Shown in pieces: positions 50,401 to 62,027 of a stretch of DNA of 64,000 nucleotides. Origin of the DNA: Liolophura sinensis (lineage: Eukaryota > Mollusca > Polyplacophora > Chitonida > Chitonidae); contig NC_088302.1 in the NCBI RefSeq assembly GCF_032854445.1, positions 4,955,338 to 5,019,337 on the forward strand. Direction: 5' to 3'. The first letter of the stretch is position 1. Every line of letters begins with the position of its first letter. Both the position numbers and the translations under genes were made by a program. The notes beneath the pieces are model-generated. The model worked only from the letters and a program-made list of their open reading frames with translations, ran no database searches and had not been told where the DNA came from.

Positions 50401-50671
50401 TTACAAGTCTCTTAAAGACGGCGGTGTGTTCAGTATGTTAGAACCCAATGTGCACTCTTCTTTGAAAGATAACCTGGAACATAGACACTCCGCGGATACC
50501 TACTTTTTCAGCTTGTACTTCTGCCTTCCCCACTCTCTCAGTGTGCCTGGGGGAGATGGCTGGGGAAGAACCATGGGCGAAGAAAGAGGTGGACAGTTTG
50601 TGAGAGAAGCTGGATTTAAAGATTTTAAAGTCTATCATGATGATATGAATCATTTTGTGTGTTATAAATAA
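47439..50671 (+). CDS. Class I SAM-dependent methyltransferase, Rv2258c-like (complete, 4 exons)
   Basis: Exons: 47439-47602, 48303-48499, 49156-49278, 50121-50671. All introns are GT-AG and the phases match, giving 344 aa, close to mycobacterial Rv2258c (about 350 aa). The start at 47439 (MAEAFQQRVMGLFESSG) fits the family's N-terminus. Residues 1-80 look like a winged-helix dimerisation region (LNRPFTSEELARATSCKERY). The SAM site is clear: motif I DVGCGTG at 169-175, acidic Asp194 (ALDVS), YADAH at 219-223, and motif IV LDYIFCYDVIHDL at 233-245. The last exon carries the whole Rossmann domain. The substrate is unknown. It lacks the look of glycine or sarcosine N-methyltransferases. Its place beside two methyl-transfer genes may be chance. 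Confidence 0.92.
47897..48185 (+). mobile_element. SINE family 3 in methyltransferase intron 1
   Basis: It starts with gaccgcctcggtgacctagt (tRNA-like) and has ttggcgctcagcacttagag and gtggcggcaacaccttagcg. It ends with cgtcatatgactgaaaa and poly-A. Confidence 0.88.
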
Positions 50672-51518
50672 GAGTGTACATATTAACACGACAGATTGAG
50701 CTGTAATAGGCTTCCTCTGAATTACCTCCCTTGTCACGTGACAGTAGTTCTGACCTAATGCCAGAACAGCTTTTCAGACTTGAAACCACGAGAACTGAGA
50801 ACTTGTCTGATGGAATAGGCCAATAGGCTTCGTATGTAAGTTATATGACGACATTGACAACAGTTTTCTAGACAACTGGATGAAGAAAAGCATGGCATTA
50901 GCCTCTTGACAGACGAAGAAAATTCGGCAGATCAAAAATGCAGTCGATATTTGTCAGCTTTGGCAAAATATTCAATATCCTCGAAGCTGTCTGTTGTACA
51001 TGTGCCAGTATTTCATTAGGAAGTATTTAAATTTCCTCCGAATGGCTTTAAAATTATATAACGTTTGTCCTGGGCTTTCCAGATCAAATCAGAAAGTAAA
51101 AATCTGCTTTAAAGGTACGTCTTTAACCTGCTAATCCTTTGAAACTCTGCCTTCGCCACAACCAGGGGGCCCACTAAACCACAGCTTTCTCCTAAAAGCA
51201 AGCAACTTGAATGGGAGATTGACCCCAAGGGAGGTAATTCGGTGAGGCTCTGTTGACAATGTCTAATGTCATGCGACACTTCGTGATAAGAGGATCGATT
51301 ACCTATAACAGGTTGTTTTATCGTCCGATGTTATTCATGGTTTTTTTTTATACTCATAGCCTGGTTTCAAATGTTGACTTAAAGAGTATAGCTCAAGGGA
51401 CCAGTTTGCATATTTCTAGGTCTCTTTGTTTTAGGTTGTTTTAAACTTTTTATATCAAGGTTCATCAGTGTGATATATATCAAGATTCCATTTTGTTATG
51501 AAAGCACTTTTAATGCTC

Positions 51519-51524
51519 AATAAA
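51519..51524 (+). terminator. Likely polyadenylation signal of the methyltransferase gene
   Basis: AATAAA about 850 bases after the stop codon, followed by a T/TG-rich stretch (ttgttttctttattgtgtag). No closer AATAAA was noticed. Confidence 0.5.
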
Positions 51525-51544
51525 GTGAGGAATTTGTATTCTGT

Positions 51545-53465
51545 GTTATAATAGTTTGGAGTTGTTTTCTTTATTGTGTAGACTCCTCGACAAGATAACA
51601 GTACACTGCGCATGTGCTAATACTGAAAAGTCTTTGTAACCACACCGTACAATATTCGTCTTTCATTATTCGCTCTGAATTCTGAACCTCGTGCGATGGA
51701 ATTATTATATGTGCCAAGGCGGTTTTTGCCAGCGTTTATTTGTCTGTCTGTCGGCAACTTTATGGAGAAAGTTATGGGTGGATTTCGGACGAATTCCATC
51801 AGTTTTGGCGGTAACATAAATTCGGATCTGGGGTTTAAACGATTTCTTGACCAATGCCAGATATGAAAAAATGCAAAGTATTGTATACAGTTATTATGTG
51901 TGTAGGGTGTGGGGTGGGGGTGGGGGGTCGAGGGGTACATGAAAGGCGAAGAAAACACTAAAAAGAAGTAATTATCAGGTGTTAGACCATTAAGCGCTGT
52001 CGAGAAATTTAGTTATTTATTCATAATTTTTTTTTGTTAGCATTTTTCCCACCGACTAAAATACATTGCAAAAATCAGATTCTGACGCGATATGTTAAGT
52101 TGTCGTGGAAGTTTGCGATCTCGGGATAACAATATAGCTAAGTGTGTCACTCTTAAGCAGTTCTCTCAAATTTGATAAGACCTGTGCTTTGAAAATTTTC
52201 TCTTGGTTAGAACAATCCCCCAGCAAGAGAGTTGGTCGAAGTGACGATATTATATCTGTAAATACCGTCAAGATGCAATTCAGGAACTCTCTAGTACAGC
52301 ATGCGTCGTACGGTAAGTAACCATACAAAATGCAGTTTGTGAAGACTAACAACAAGTTGTATCGTCATGGCCGCACCACTATATATCCTAACAAGCAATA
52401 AACCAACAACACCCTTTTACAAGTGGAGACGGTTTCAGACAGTCTCATTTTAAAAGCAAAAATAGAACGTGTCTTGTCATAGCAGAATGCTCGGATAGTG
52501 GGTAACTTTTCATTTATACTACACCAAAAGATGTTTTAAATTCTGTTGTATAGGAAAAAATTCATAGTTGTCGTAGACATGGCAATTTTATTGCTACATT
52601 CTCCTATTTTTTACGTCCAGTCAACGTATTTGTCATCGACGTTTCAACTTTTATCATCTCTGAACAAAACGTATTGAATGAGCCATTCCTTATTATGTAT
52701 CACTGCAGATCTGTACCTACTGAAAAACTTTGTAAAATACACTGTCCTTTTATTCATGATTGTCACAATGGACCGTTTATTTACATGAAAATAGTTAGGC
52801 CGGGTACTACACACATGCATTAGCAGTACATTTAAACAATTTCACTTCTGTTTCCGTAAATCCTAATTCAACTTTTCTTCCTGGTATCTTAGCGATAGTG
52901 TCAAACAAAACGATTTCCACGGGGTTTCATCAGAGGCTTAGTAAAGCTTTACACAGTATCTGTGTAGAGCCTCAGTCTTGCAGCAGGTTTTGATTGCAAA
53001 TGAGTATGAGTGGATTGATGAGTATGGGTACACTGATGATCATACATTCAAAAGTAGGCGCGTAACAGTTAAACTATAAGCACACTCAAATTACTTCGCA
53101 TTTCCATATAACGTCACGAGAGGAAATATTTAGCTCTGTATATTTGCACCGGAAATGAAACATCTTACCAACCATTTGATCAGAACAGGTTATGGCCAAT
53201 CCGTTCCATCAAGCCTGAAGAACTAACGGATTATTCACAGCTATCTTCGTATACTTGTTTTCATTTACATGTACGGACTTGAATTTGGCCACCGAACATC
53301 AGAATTAAAACGTGGGGAACACTGAAAGAGAGGGAATATCTGTGGTGAAAACAGATTCGCCACAATAGCACAGTTTCTTTGTAATCATACCAAAAACAAA
53401 CCAGCCAAAAGATGTGGCCTTTCGTTATCCGTTTCAAAACTTTCGTCATAGTCGAATGTCGTTAT
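51545..53465. other. Between converging genes, nothing recognised
   Basis: This holds the 3' flanks of the methyltransferase (+) and Ras-like (-) genes, which converge. A G-rich run lies near 51905-51935. The minus-strand open frame at 52095-52355 has no recognised domain. Confidence 0.45.
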
Positions 53466-56161
53466 TTAATTAAATATTTTAAAACTTTTATTGAACAACC
53501 GGAAGCTAGGAGTTGTCTTTCTTTGCGTCACTTTATCCTCTTTCTTCTCAGGAGATAACGGCGGTTTTGGTGACCTTGACCTTAAAAGTGAAAAATGTCC
53601 TGTTGATCCAGGTGTCAACAACAAAGAATTCGTTTTGTCCTCGGAGATGTACAGAGGTTGTAAGGGTAGAGTCCTGTCTTTTTCTCGTTGAAGTTCCTGG
53701 ATCACACCATGAAACACTTCTTCAACGTATTCGTAATCCTCCGCAGCCGTAGTTTCGTAAAAACTACAATCATATTCCGCGGCAACAGAATTCCCTTCTT
53801 CTTTACCGACTTTCCTGCGAAAGATACGAAAACTGAATTGTGCATCTCAGGAAGTATCTAAATTCACGCACCTTAAGAGAAGGCTTCGTAATGGAAAAAG
53901 TCACCTGAACACATGGTATAAGTGTGAGATGATAATTATTTACGAAAGAATAAACTTAAAATCATGTACGTAATAAGATAAAATTTTTCATTAGCCTCTG
54001 GTTTGAGGGAAGGTGGGTTGGTGGGTAAGTGGGTTGGTGGGCAAGTGGGTAGGTGGGTTGATGGGTAAGTGGGTTGGTGGGTTGATGGGTTAGTGGGTAG
54101 GTGGGTAAGTGGGTAGGTGGGTTGATGGGTAAGTGGGTAGGTGGGTAAGTGGGTAGGTGGGTAAGTGGGTAGGTGGGTTGATGGGTAAGTGGGTAGGTGG
54201 GTAAGTGGGTAGGTGGGTTGATGGGTAGGGGTAAAGCTCACCTGTAGCGCTCCAGATCTACTTTATTTCCTACTAACGCCACTGGTGTGTCTTTGTTATT
54301 GCACTTAAGGTATGATGTCACATTTTCAAGGTATTCTTTGGCTTTGGCGAAGCTTCTGCTGTTGGTGATACTGTAGATGATAAGGAATGCGTCTGCCCAC
54401 CTGAGATACCTATCCGCCTCACTGTCCACCTGTGTCAGGTGAATCAAAAAATATGAGAAAGTACAGATCAGAAGCAGAAATTTTGCCTTGGCCTGGATAG
54501 AGAAAATTAGGGAGCTAGTTATGAGCAAAATGCTGTTAGGAATACAATATTTCTATTTCGAATCAGTTTCATAACATAGCTACTAATTTTTTTCGCTATC
54601 TTATTGATGCTTGAGAGTGTATGCTGTGTCGTTATGGCTTGTTGAATTTAACAAAATTGAATCTTTTTCGGCTTTTGATTCAGTGCAGAGCAGTTTGCAA
54701 TCAGTAACACATGGAAGCTGGTATGTATAAAGATATACAACCCGTATTGAGAATTCATGGAGAGTTTAGGAGGTATAGTTACAGAGCACATAATTTTCTA
54801 TATTTGTTCCCCAAATTCTATGTTAAAGTGAAAGACAGTACTTGACTAATGTTATGGCCACTCAAAGATTACCATTCAAACCGGCATTAAATATTTTTTT
54901 AGATTTCTTTCAACCCAGTTGTGTTTTGACACAGCTTCAGCATTATCATTACCCATTATCGACAGCAAGGTGACGTCACGTTTACTCTAGCTCTCTAACG
55001 TCGAAGGTATATTCGGTATAATAGTGTAAGCAGAAGCCTATGGCAGATAAAAGTTTTGGAATATTTCTTCCACTCCTTGAACTGTTGATACAATAAGCTG
55101 CAGATGCACGGTCGGGGTATTCCTGTTTCAGGTTGTAGTCTCCTGAGGGGTTGTGCTGGTGATTTTTACCCCTATTACAAAATTACAATAGGATGGTTTT
55201 ACAATTAGATTCATGCTCAATTCTGAAACAAATGGAAATAAATATATTCACGGCTGAGGCTGATCTAGATATTCGACTGTCGTTGGATTTTATGCTTCAG
55301 TTTTTGTAGCGGTTGCTTATAAGATGAAAGCAGTCCTGACCTAGTTATCGCGGACGCCATATATTTTATAAAAGAAAAACAGAAAAAAAACACCCTTTGT
55401 ATCCCATGAAGACGAAGGAGCAAAACTTAAATTCTTCAGTTGTAAAAAATTCAGAGAAAAAGATTTAGGCCTAATTAATTTTAAGCGTTGTCCATTGAGA
55501 TGCCCTCTTATCGTTCCCATTAACCTTCGGCACCTCCAATGAATTTTGCACTGACTCTGATATTTGTTATTTAGATAATGAATAAGCCAAATTATGCGTC
55601 CTGTCATGAATTTAACTATTATTGCTGTTATCATGGGAGGTGTAGACTAGCAAAGAAATGGTGGTAAACAGCGGAGCGAAGTGGTGGTAAACACAAACAC
55701 TAATTTCATGAAAAAACAGAGAAACTTCACACAAAATTACCTCAGGGGAAATGGTTATTTCGGTGAGGTAAAAAACTTGTTCAGGTTAACTTGGTAAGTC
55801 AGTTTGTTATGCTTCGACAAACTGTTATCTGTTAGTATAGGAATGAGGTAAACCGCCCCCACAAATTCCTCTACGCTTATCATGATGATACTGACTATAA
55901 TCTGAAATTTGCAAGTTGGCTAAATTCCATCTGGGTTAAGGGCATTACCGCAAGCGCTTTTCCAGAACGTTTTGTCAACTGAAGTGTAAGCTTTCAAACA
56001 CTGTCTACAGCCTCATAAGCCTCTCATCAGTGCGGTCGCTGTGAGGCTGCCTCTCAGGTTGATCTAGCGGGAACAGGTTCTGCCAGGTTTCCTCCCACCA
56101 TTATGCTGACCGCCGTCGTATAAGTGAAATATTCTGAGTACGGCGTAATATCCCAATCAAA

Positions 56162-56204
<43 letters not shown>

Positions 56205-59200
56205 ATATAATGTCTACTCTCACTCATATCTAAAGGGTAGACAAGCTATAGATATGATCATGAATGCTTTGGGGGCTATACGGTACTATTAAGTTTGCAT
56301 TGCAACTATTGTACATGCTTTGCTAAAAACATATACAATAAATCTGATTATTTGTCACTGTCTACAGGGTGTTCAATTCCATCATGTTCCCTGATAGCAT
56401 GCCTATACCGGCACTATACTGCTTGGTAGTTATTGCAATGTGGACTCACGAGGGGCTGACATTCACACCTGTCGGCGCACATCAAAGATTCTCACCTTAT
56501 CGCTGGTATCCATAACGTGTACCAGTGATTCCTGGGTGTCTATCACATCCTGCTTGGTGTATGTATCCTCTGGAAAATAAACATATTTGATAAGGATTAT
56601 CACCTGATAGGCATTATTCAAATTAGTTGCTATTGAAAACCGTCATTGTGGTATGGACGTGGGAAGCAAAGTCGTTCTTTTTTGATCTTAAGTCATGTTT
56701 AAAGTGGTACATCTGGCTTCCTTAGATGCTGAACTTTGAAGGATGGCTGTAGAGCTTGTTGTTTCTGTGACAGCTGGTGGATTGTGTGTACTTGTTTGAT
56801 GCAGGGTTAACGGCAATATAGGTTACAATATAATAAGTTATGGATGAGGGTAATGAGTACCCATCTAGCCACATCGCGTTGCACCTTGAAGGTGGGGGGT
56901 GGGGGAGGGAGGGGGAGGCTGTATGGCATACGTAACGATTGCGCTAACATCTCATTTAATAAGGGGGAACTGTATGGCCATGGGAAGTGTGCGCAGGATC
57001 GTTGGTAGGACCGATGTCATACACAGCGTGACCCTCTCAGCTGAAAATATTTGTCCACGTACTGCAGCGTAAGCTTGTGTTAGGTAGAAGAGTTGATGCT
57101 CAAAACAGAACAGCCCGATAACCTGAAAGCACCGGTATTTGTAACATACTGTTCTCGTCGTCATTCACAGACTTGGATTTTTTAAGCTCAAGGCCTATAA
57201 ATTCCGGTCGAGTAAAAAGATCAGGTAGTCGATCATGTTTGTGTAACTCATGACTGAGAGGGTCATGCATTACATAAGGCGTATACATATCTTGCATTGT
57301 AGCCTTTGTGTTATCATGTGTGAAATGCGATGGTTTTAGCCTAAGTCACAAGGCATTGATTAATGAACGACTTCATCAAACAGTTTTTTTTTAAAGTTAT
57401 GCATGCAGTGTTGACAAATATGGTCAGACCGTCCCTGAACTTTGGCGACCTGCTTAATTTTGTATCGAATCCTGCTTAATTGGACGGTATATGCTTTCGT
57501 GTTTATCACACCAACGCTGAACGAATTTGAAATTTGAATAAATTCCCATACCTTGAACATACATTCTTTCTTACACAGTCCTTCGGGGAATGGATGTTCA
57601 ACGTTATTTTGGAAATATATATAGGTCTTGCGATTTAATGTGGACTTTTAACGCGGCTTCATAGTTTACGTGTTGTATACCAGTGCCGTGCTTGACGCTT
57701 AGATTTATGTACTTAATACACGCATGTCCTTCATCAGACGAAACAGGTAGCCCTTGATCAAAATCACGCATGCGTCAAGCATCTATAGAGCAGCTTGTGA
57801 TATGTGGTTTCACAATCTGTATAAAGTATACTCTACATACACCCATTGCCGTGAAAACTTAAAAATAACATCCATTAAAACCTGATACAATGTACCCCTC
57901 CCTAGAGCAGCCATCTTTTAAGATTCTGAAGTACTAATTCTTATTTAAAGTTAAAATGTAACATCATTTACGCGCAACTAAGCTTCTAATGTGGTACCTT
58001 TTTAGGCTGAATTTACGAGCAATACCTACTCTCTTACGGACGCCGTAAATACAACTTCCTATACATTGTCATGTAAGAATGTCGCCATAACACAATCTCT
58101 GAACTTCTTCATCTAAAAACATTCTTAATTACATTGCTTTTTATGACCTCACTTTTGAATAATTTAATTGACAAAGCCTCTAAAAGATGCAAACGTCAAG
58201 TACAAAAACCTTTTGCAAAACAAACGTGTCAAAATTTGGTCTTCTGGGCACACGTGTTGTCAAACTTTGACAGCTTCATTTTGCTTTGGTCCGCTTCGGG
58301 ACCGGTAGATCCAGGATCAATCCTTGATCGAGTCACACCTAAGACTTTAAAAGAGGAAGTTGTAACTTCCTCGCTTGGCCTTCAGCATGAAGGGGATAGT
58401 GCAACGACTGGTTGACCCGTATCAGTATAATGGCTCGGGCGGGTCGGCTCACTTGCCTTCGGTAAGTCGTCTCAGTGAAGCAGCACTAAATAAAAGAGCG
58501 GTGGAAATCCGTCCTGCAACAAGGAGGCACATTACACACACATGCACCCTAAAGATTCCTTCGTCGTCATATGACTGAAAAATTGTTGAGTACGACGTTA
58601 AACCCCAAGCACTCACTCACTCACTCATTTTGCTTTGCTAATTTTATGTTAAGCTGTTCAGTGGATCAACTATACTGTGTATTATACAGATGTTTTTAAA
58701 TTTTGACTTGAAGCGTACATAAATTGCTCTGTGGAAGGCAGGCAAAACCCGTGCTCTAAGATGTAACATATAAATCTATGTCAGTTATTTCAAGTAAACC
58801 TTTGGTGATTAAGGTGTTTGTTTTGGAACTGACCAATGTAAATAGCCTACAACTCTTCATAACATGCTGATTGCACCAATGTGCACGCTCAGGCCTATAT
58901 CGCCTGTCTTCAACAACGCTAAGTTTAAAAGAAAAGTCGACGGCTCCTGAGATAGAATTTGGAAGAAAAGTGGAGTTTTTGTCCAACCCTATAGGCCCTG
59001 ATGTGAAGCAGATGTCAAGTCGACAAGCGTTTATTTCGCCAGTAGGCATTCTTAAGGGAAAACACTTACGTACGCCTAACTTTTTCGAGTGTTATACAAC
59101 CAAACAGTCTGTTTATTTCAGGTAAAAAGCTGGCCCTAAGCTTGTTGGCACCTGTTGTGGCATTTGGTTTTTTTGATTGGGTAGAAGTGTTTCTTGCTTG

Positions 59201-62027
59201 CATTAGGTAATTACATATATTATGCATGAGCGACTGATTTATGGCCAACTTGTTTTAAGAGGCTATGTAGGATTGTATACGAAACATTGCAACTCGTCCC
59301 AGCCAGTCTCTAGAGAACATTTAGAATGACCCCTTCACAGTTGTCCAGCTGACACTGGCTTGTGATTTCGCCTCTCACATTCCTGGTTTGCATTCGTGCC
59401 ATGCGTGGCAGCTTCGTCTATCACATATACAAAGAAATGTCCGTGTGGAGTGGAGGGCCCCCTGTCGAGAGCTTTCTCAATGGGTGACTGCAACACGCAT
59501 TCCGGGAGATGATTTACTGTTGGCTTCTCAGTTAGGCCAGATAACACTATTTTTAAATCGACCCTTAAACACCTGTTCGCAGTATTTTGATATGTTCTCA
59601 CTCGGCCGGGATTTTGCAAGAAGAAAATTTATTGTCGACGAGCGAAGATTTGTCCCTTCACTTCTCTTTAGGTGCTTAAGCACCTTCTTTTGATGAGAAG
59701 GTTTCGTCCGCTAGGGCACCGGAAGTGTAGGGAGACTATAAGAACACTGCCGCCAGATGAAGTGGCCGAAGAGACCTTTCCTCAAAATACATCCGTCAAT
59801 GGCCGAATCCACTTCCATAGGTGATATATAGCCGCCGGAAGCCATCAGACATGAATAAATGACGTTTTATCAAAGACGCCTAAAGTAATGTTTACAGCTG
59901 TGAAGAGGAAAGAAAGTCGTATGGCCGGCTTCTAAGCCTTCAAACGCTATACAAATCGTATATTTTGGTGACCGAGTTACTTTCCTTGGCGCCAGTAAAA
60001 AAGAAAAACCTTAAAAGCCGGAAACGGAAATGATTTTAAGCCATCAAAAGTAAAACCAATTTGGCGGACGATGTTTACTGTTCTGTCTTGATATTTAACC
60101 GGTATAAGTCACATGAACGGACATCATCGATAATTCGCCTTTTGATCAGATGAATGTTTTGAGGCCTGTGGCCACATATACTTATTGTTCATGTTACCAG
60201 AATATAAAAAAAAATATTGCCGTTGTAAGGCAGAGATTTTGTCTAGAGGTGTAAACTGACAGAAGACACAGCGCTAACAAACCCATATAATATTTAACGG
60301 ATGATTTTCAACGAGATCCAACGAGATTAACAAAAATCCGTTCACATAAAATTACTTACTTATTTATTTGATAGCGTTTCACGTATTTTAAGGCTGTCAG
60401 CTTTGTGGATCACAGTCTATGCCTTCAAAAGCCATTTTTGTGCAAGCATAAAGTACAAAATGTAGAGTGAAGTGTGGAGTATATATGTGTTGAATGCAGA
60501 TTTGTGACGAATTTTCGTAATGACTTGCAGAATTCAACAATTCCGGTGAAGTGCCGTCGATTTTGGTTGAAAGTTACCGCATAAGTCCTATACAACAGAG
60601 ATTCTCATGTTTCAATACGATAAGCCGTATTCGGCTTTAGTCATTTACAGACTGCGTGAGTGAGATGGACATTACTGTCTGTATGGCCACTCTAAACAAA
60701 CCCGTGATTCGATATAGTAGTTATTGGACGTTGTCAGGAGATGCCAACCCGAAGCTAGTAGACACATGTCCCACAAGGCAGTGAGGAACAAATGGACGGT
60801 GGGTGTGATTAGCTCACGAACCCCCTGTAACACGGGGCAAGTCGCCATCTGGTCAGCATCTTCATCCCCTTAAACCATTCATCACAGTCCGTATAATATA
60901 GACAAATCTAGCTGGATAACCGCCTTGTGGTATCGATGCGCGGTAAACACGGCCGGCAGTGGCACGCACCTGCTACTCATCGTCTGCCTGGCGGGATGGA
61001 TGGATAAAGAGCTAACCTATAACCTCAGTCTGTATACCCCCGTTTTCCTCGGCACACCTGTATTAACGCACTGAGTACGGACCAAAGCCCTTCGGACAGA
61101 CAGTCACAGCATGTCACGTAAGGGTATACAGCAAAATTAAGCCGGTGTTATCTTTAAATTAATGTCTTGTCGGCATCTTCACGCGTCATGAAGAGATTAC
61201 AAAAAATGGAGGTATCAAATAACCGAGTTATTGAAAATGTTCACTGTGCACGTTTGCAGGCAAAACACCACACGGAAGTTAATTATCAGTAAATTATGCC
61301 GGATTTGCTGTTATAATTAACTCGAATTTAATGGCTTTCTCGCGCAAACACTCAGTTATAGATTACACACAAAGCTCCGCACCTGTGAAAAAATGAATCT
61401 CGTCTACACACATCAAAGCTAACACTCAAGTGAGTAACATGTGTGGCCATTTGCTAGCTGTAAGCTGTCTATAAACTACATGTATTTTATTGGAGCCAGT
61501 TTCAGTAGAAAAGAAATCTGGTGTAAAAATGTTGGCGTCTGCTTTTCGCATAATTAAAGCAGTTGCTTTGAATAACCGTTACAGACCACGTACACGTTTG
61601 GGTTTCTCTCCATCCCCCTAACCCAAGCTCCTTCTAGTTTAATGACTGAATTACTTTGGTAAACGAGTTAGGCATATATTTATTTATTTATTTGACCGGT
61701 ATTTTGCGCCGTGCTCAAGAATATTTCTCTTATAAGACCGTGGTCAGCATTATGGTGGGAGGAAACCGGGCAGGAAACCCACGATCATCCACATGTTGCT
61801 GGTATACCTTCCCATGTACGACCGGAGAGGAAGCCAGCATAAAGTTAGGCGTATGATTTAATCAACTTAATAGTTAGTTATCCAGTTATGCAAACAAATC
61901 AGATCACATATTAAAATGATGGGGCAATTCCGACGAGCCTCGTGTAACTGAGGAGGGTATGTACACTCACCTATGTCAGGATCATATTCCATTATAAATC
62001 GTCTCGTGATGTATTTCACAGTGAGAG
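53466..62027 (-). CDS. Divergent Ras-like small GTPase, RERG/RASL12 type (5' part outside window)
   Basis: Minus-strand exons in coding order: 62027-61971, 56569-56496, 54429-54242, 53814-53466. Donors and acceptors are GT-AG and the phases match; 221 whole residues are visible. The first visible exon reads ALTVKYITRRFIMEYDPDIG, the stretch right after the P-loop in RERG-type proteins, so the GxxxxGKS exon lies beyond base 64000. Then come switch I (EDTYT), the switch II region VMDTSDK in place of DTAGQ, RWADAFLIIYSI, and the G4 box GNKVD. The usual SAK box is ETTAAEDY. The C-terminus is long and basic (RSRSPKPPLSPEKK, ending FKIFN) with no CaaX prenylation box. These traits match RERG/RASL12-type proteins, which are not membrane-anchored by lipid. 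Loss of the switch II glutamine suggests altered GTP hydrolysis. Confidence 0.9.
53997..54231. repeat. GGGTNNGT array, G-quadruplex-like, beside a splice donor
   Basis: About 29 GGG tracts are spaced by loops of mostly five bases (gggttggtgggtaagtggg and variants) on the plus strand. The array ends five bases from the six-base donor of the GTPase exon (donor at 54236-54241). The pre-mRNA here is C-rich. The long PTHLPTYP-type open frame on the minus strand is a product of the repeat. Confidence 0.95.
54822..55580 (-). repeat. Dispersed repeat (copy 2), inverted relative to 44140
   Basis: It shares ordered blocks with 44140-45032, such as cattatcgacagcaaggtgac, agcctatggcagataaaag, aggggttgtgctggtgattt and tgacctagttatcgc. 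It lies in the GTPase intron. Compared with copy 1 it lacks about 60 bases near 55070. Confidence 0.75.
56010..56208 (+). mobile_element. SINE family 1 with long (AAAT)n tail
   Basis: Blocks cagtgcggtcgctgtgag, ggtttcctcccaccattatg and tcgtataagtgaaatattc are present with internal losses. The tail is about a dozen AAAT units (56158-56207). It lies in the GTPase intron. Confidence 0.88.
56570..58275. other. GTPase intron, nothing else recognised
   Basis: A G-rich run lies at about 56890-56920. No further exon was seen or needed by splice phase. Confidence 0.5.
58289..58624 (+). mobile_element. SINE family 2, 5'-truncated, with 13-bp target duplication
   Basis: It starts in the B-box region (gtagatccaggatcaatcc), carries the full core (atagtgcaacgactggttga) and ends ttaaaccccaagcactcact. 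tcattttgctttg flanks it at 58276-58288 and 58625-58637, a perfect target-site duplication. It sits in the GTPase intron in reverse sense to the gene. Confidence 0.93.
58638..61677. other. GTPase intron, nothing recognised
   Basis: Three kilobases with no convincing exon or known repeat, apart from a short tttatttgatagcgtttcac SINE-like word near 60360. Open frames on both strands at 59335-59693 overlap each other and have no known domain. Confidence 0.4.
61678..61840 (-). mobile_element. SINE family 1, head-truncated
   Basis: In reverse sense it shows (AAAT)n, then tataagagaaatattcttga and ggtttcctcccaccataat. It lies about 130 bases downstream of a GTPase exon and on the same strand. Confidence 0.87.

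Noticed and set aside
47439-50671. Glycine or sarcosine N-methyltransferase that would complete a betaine cycle
   Set aside because: It would be attractive beside BHMT, but the winged-helix N-terminus and overall layout do not resemble those enzymes, so I kept it as a methyltransferase of unknown substrate.
53936-54241. Long minus-strand frame PTHLPTYPLTHQ
   Set aside because: It is the translation of the GGGTNNGT array, starts in the splice donor and is in a different frame from the upstream GTPase exon.
59335-59693. Overlapping open frames on both strands as a nested gene
   Set aside because: No domain, splice sites or start context could be recognised, and the two frames shadow each other.
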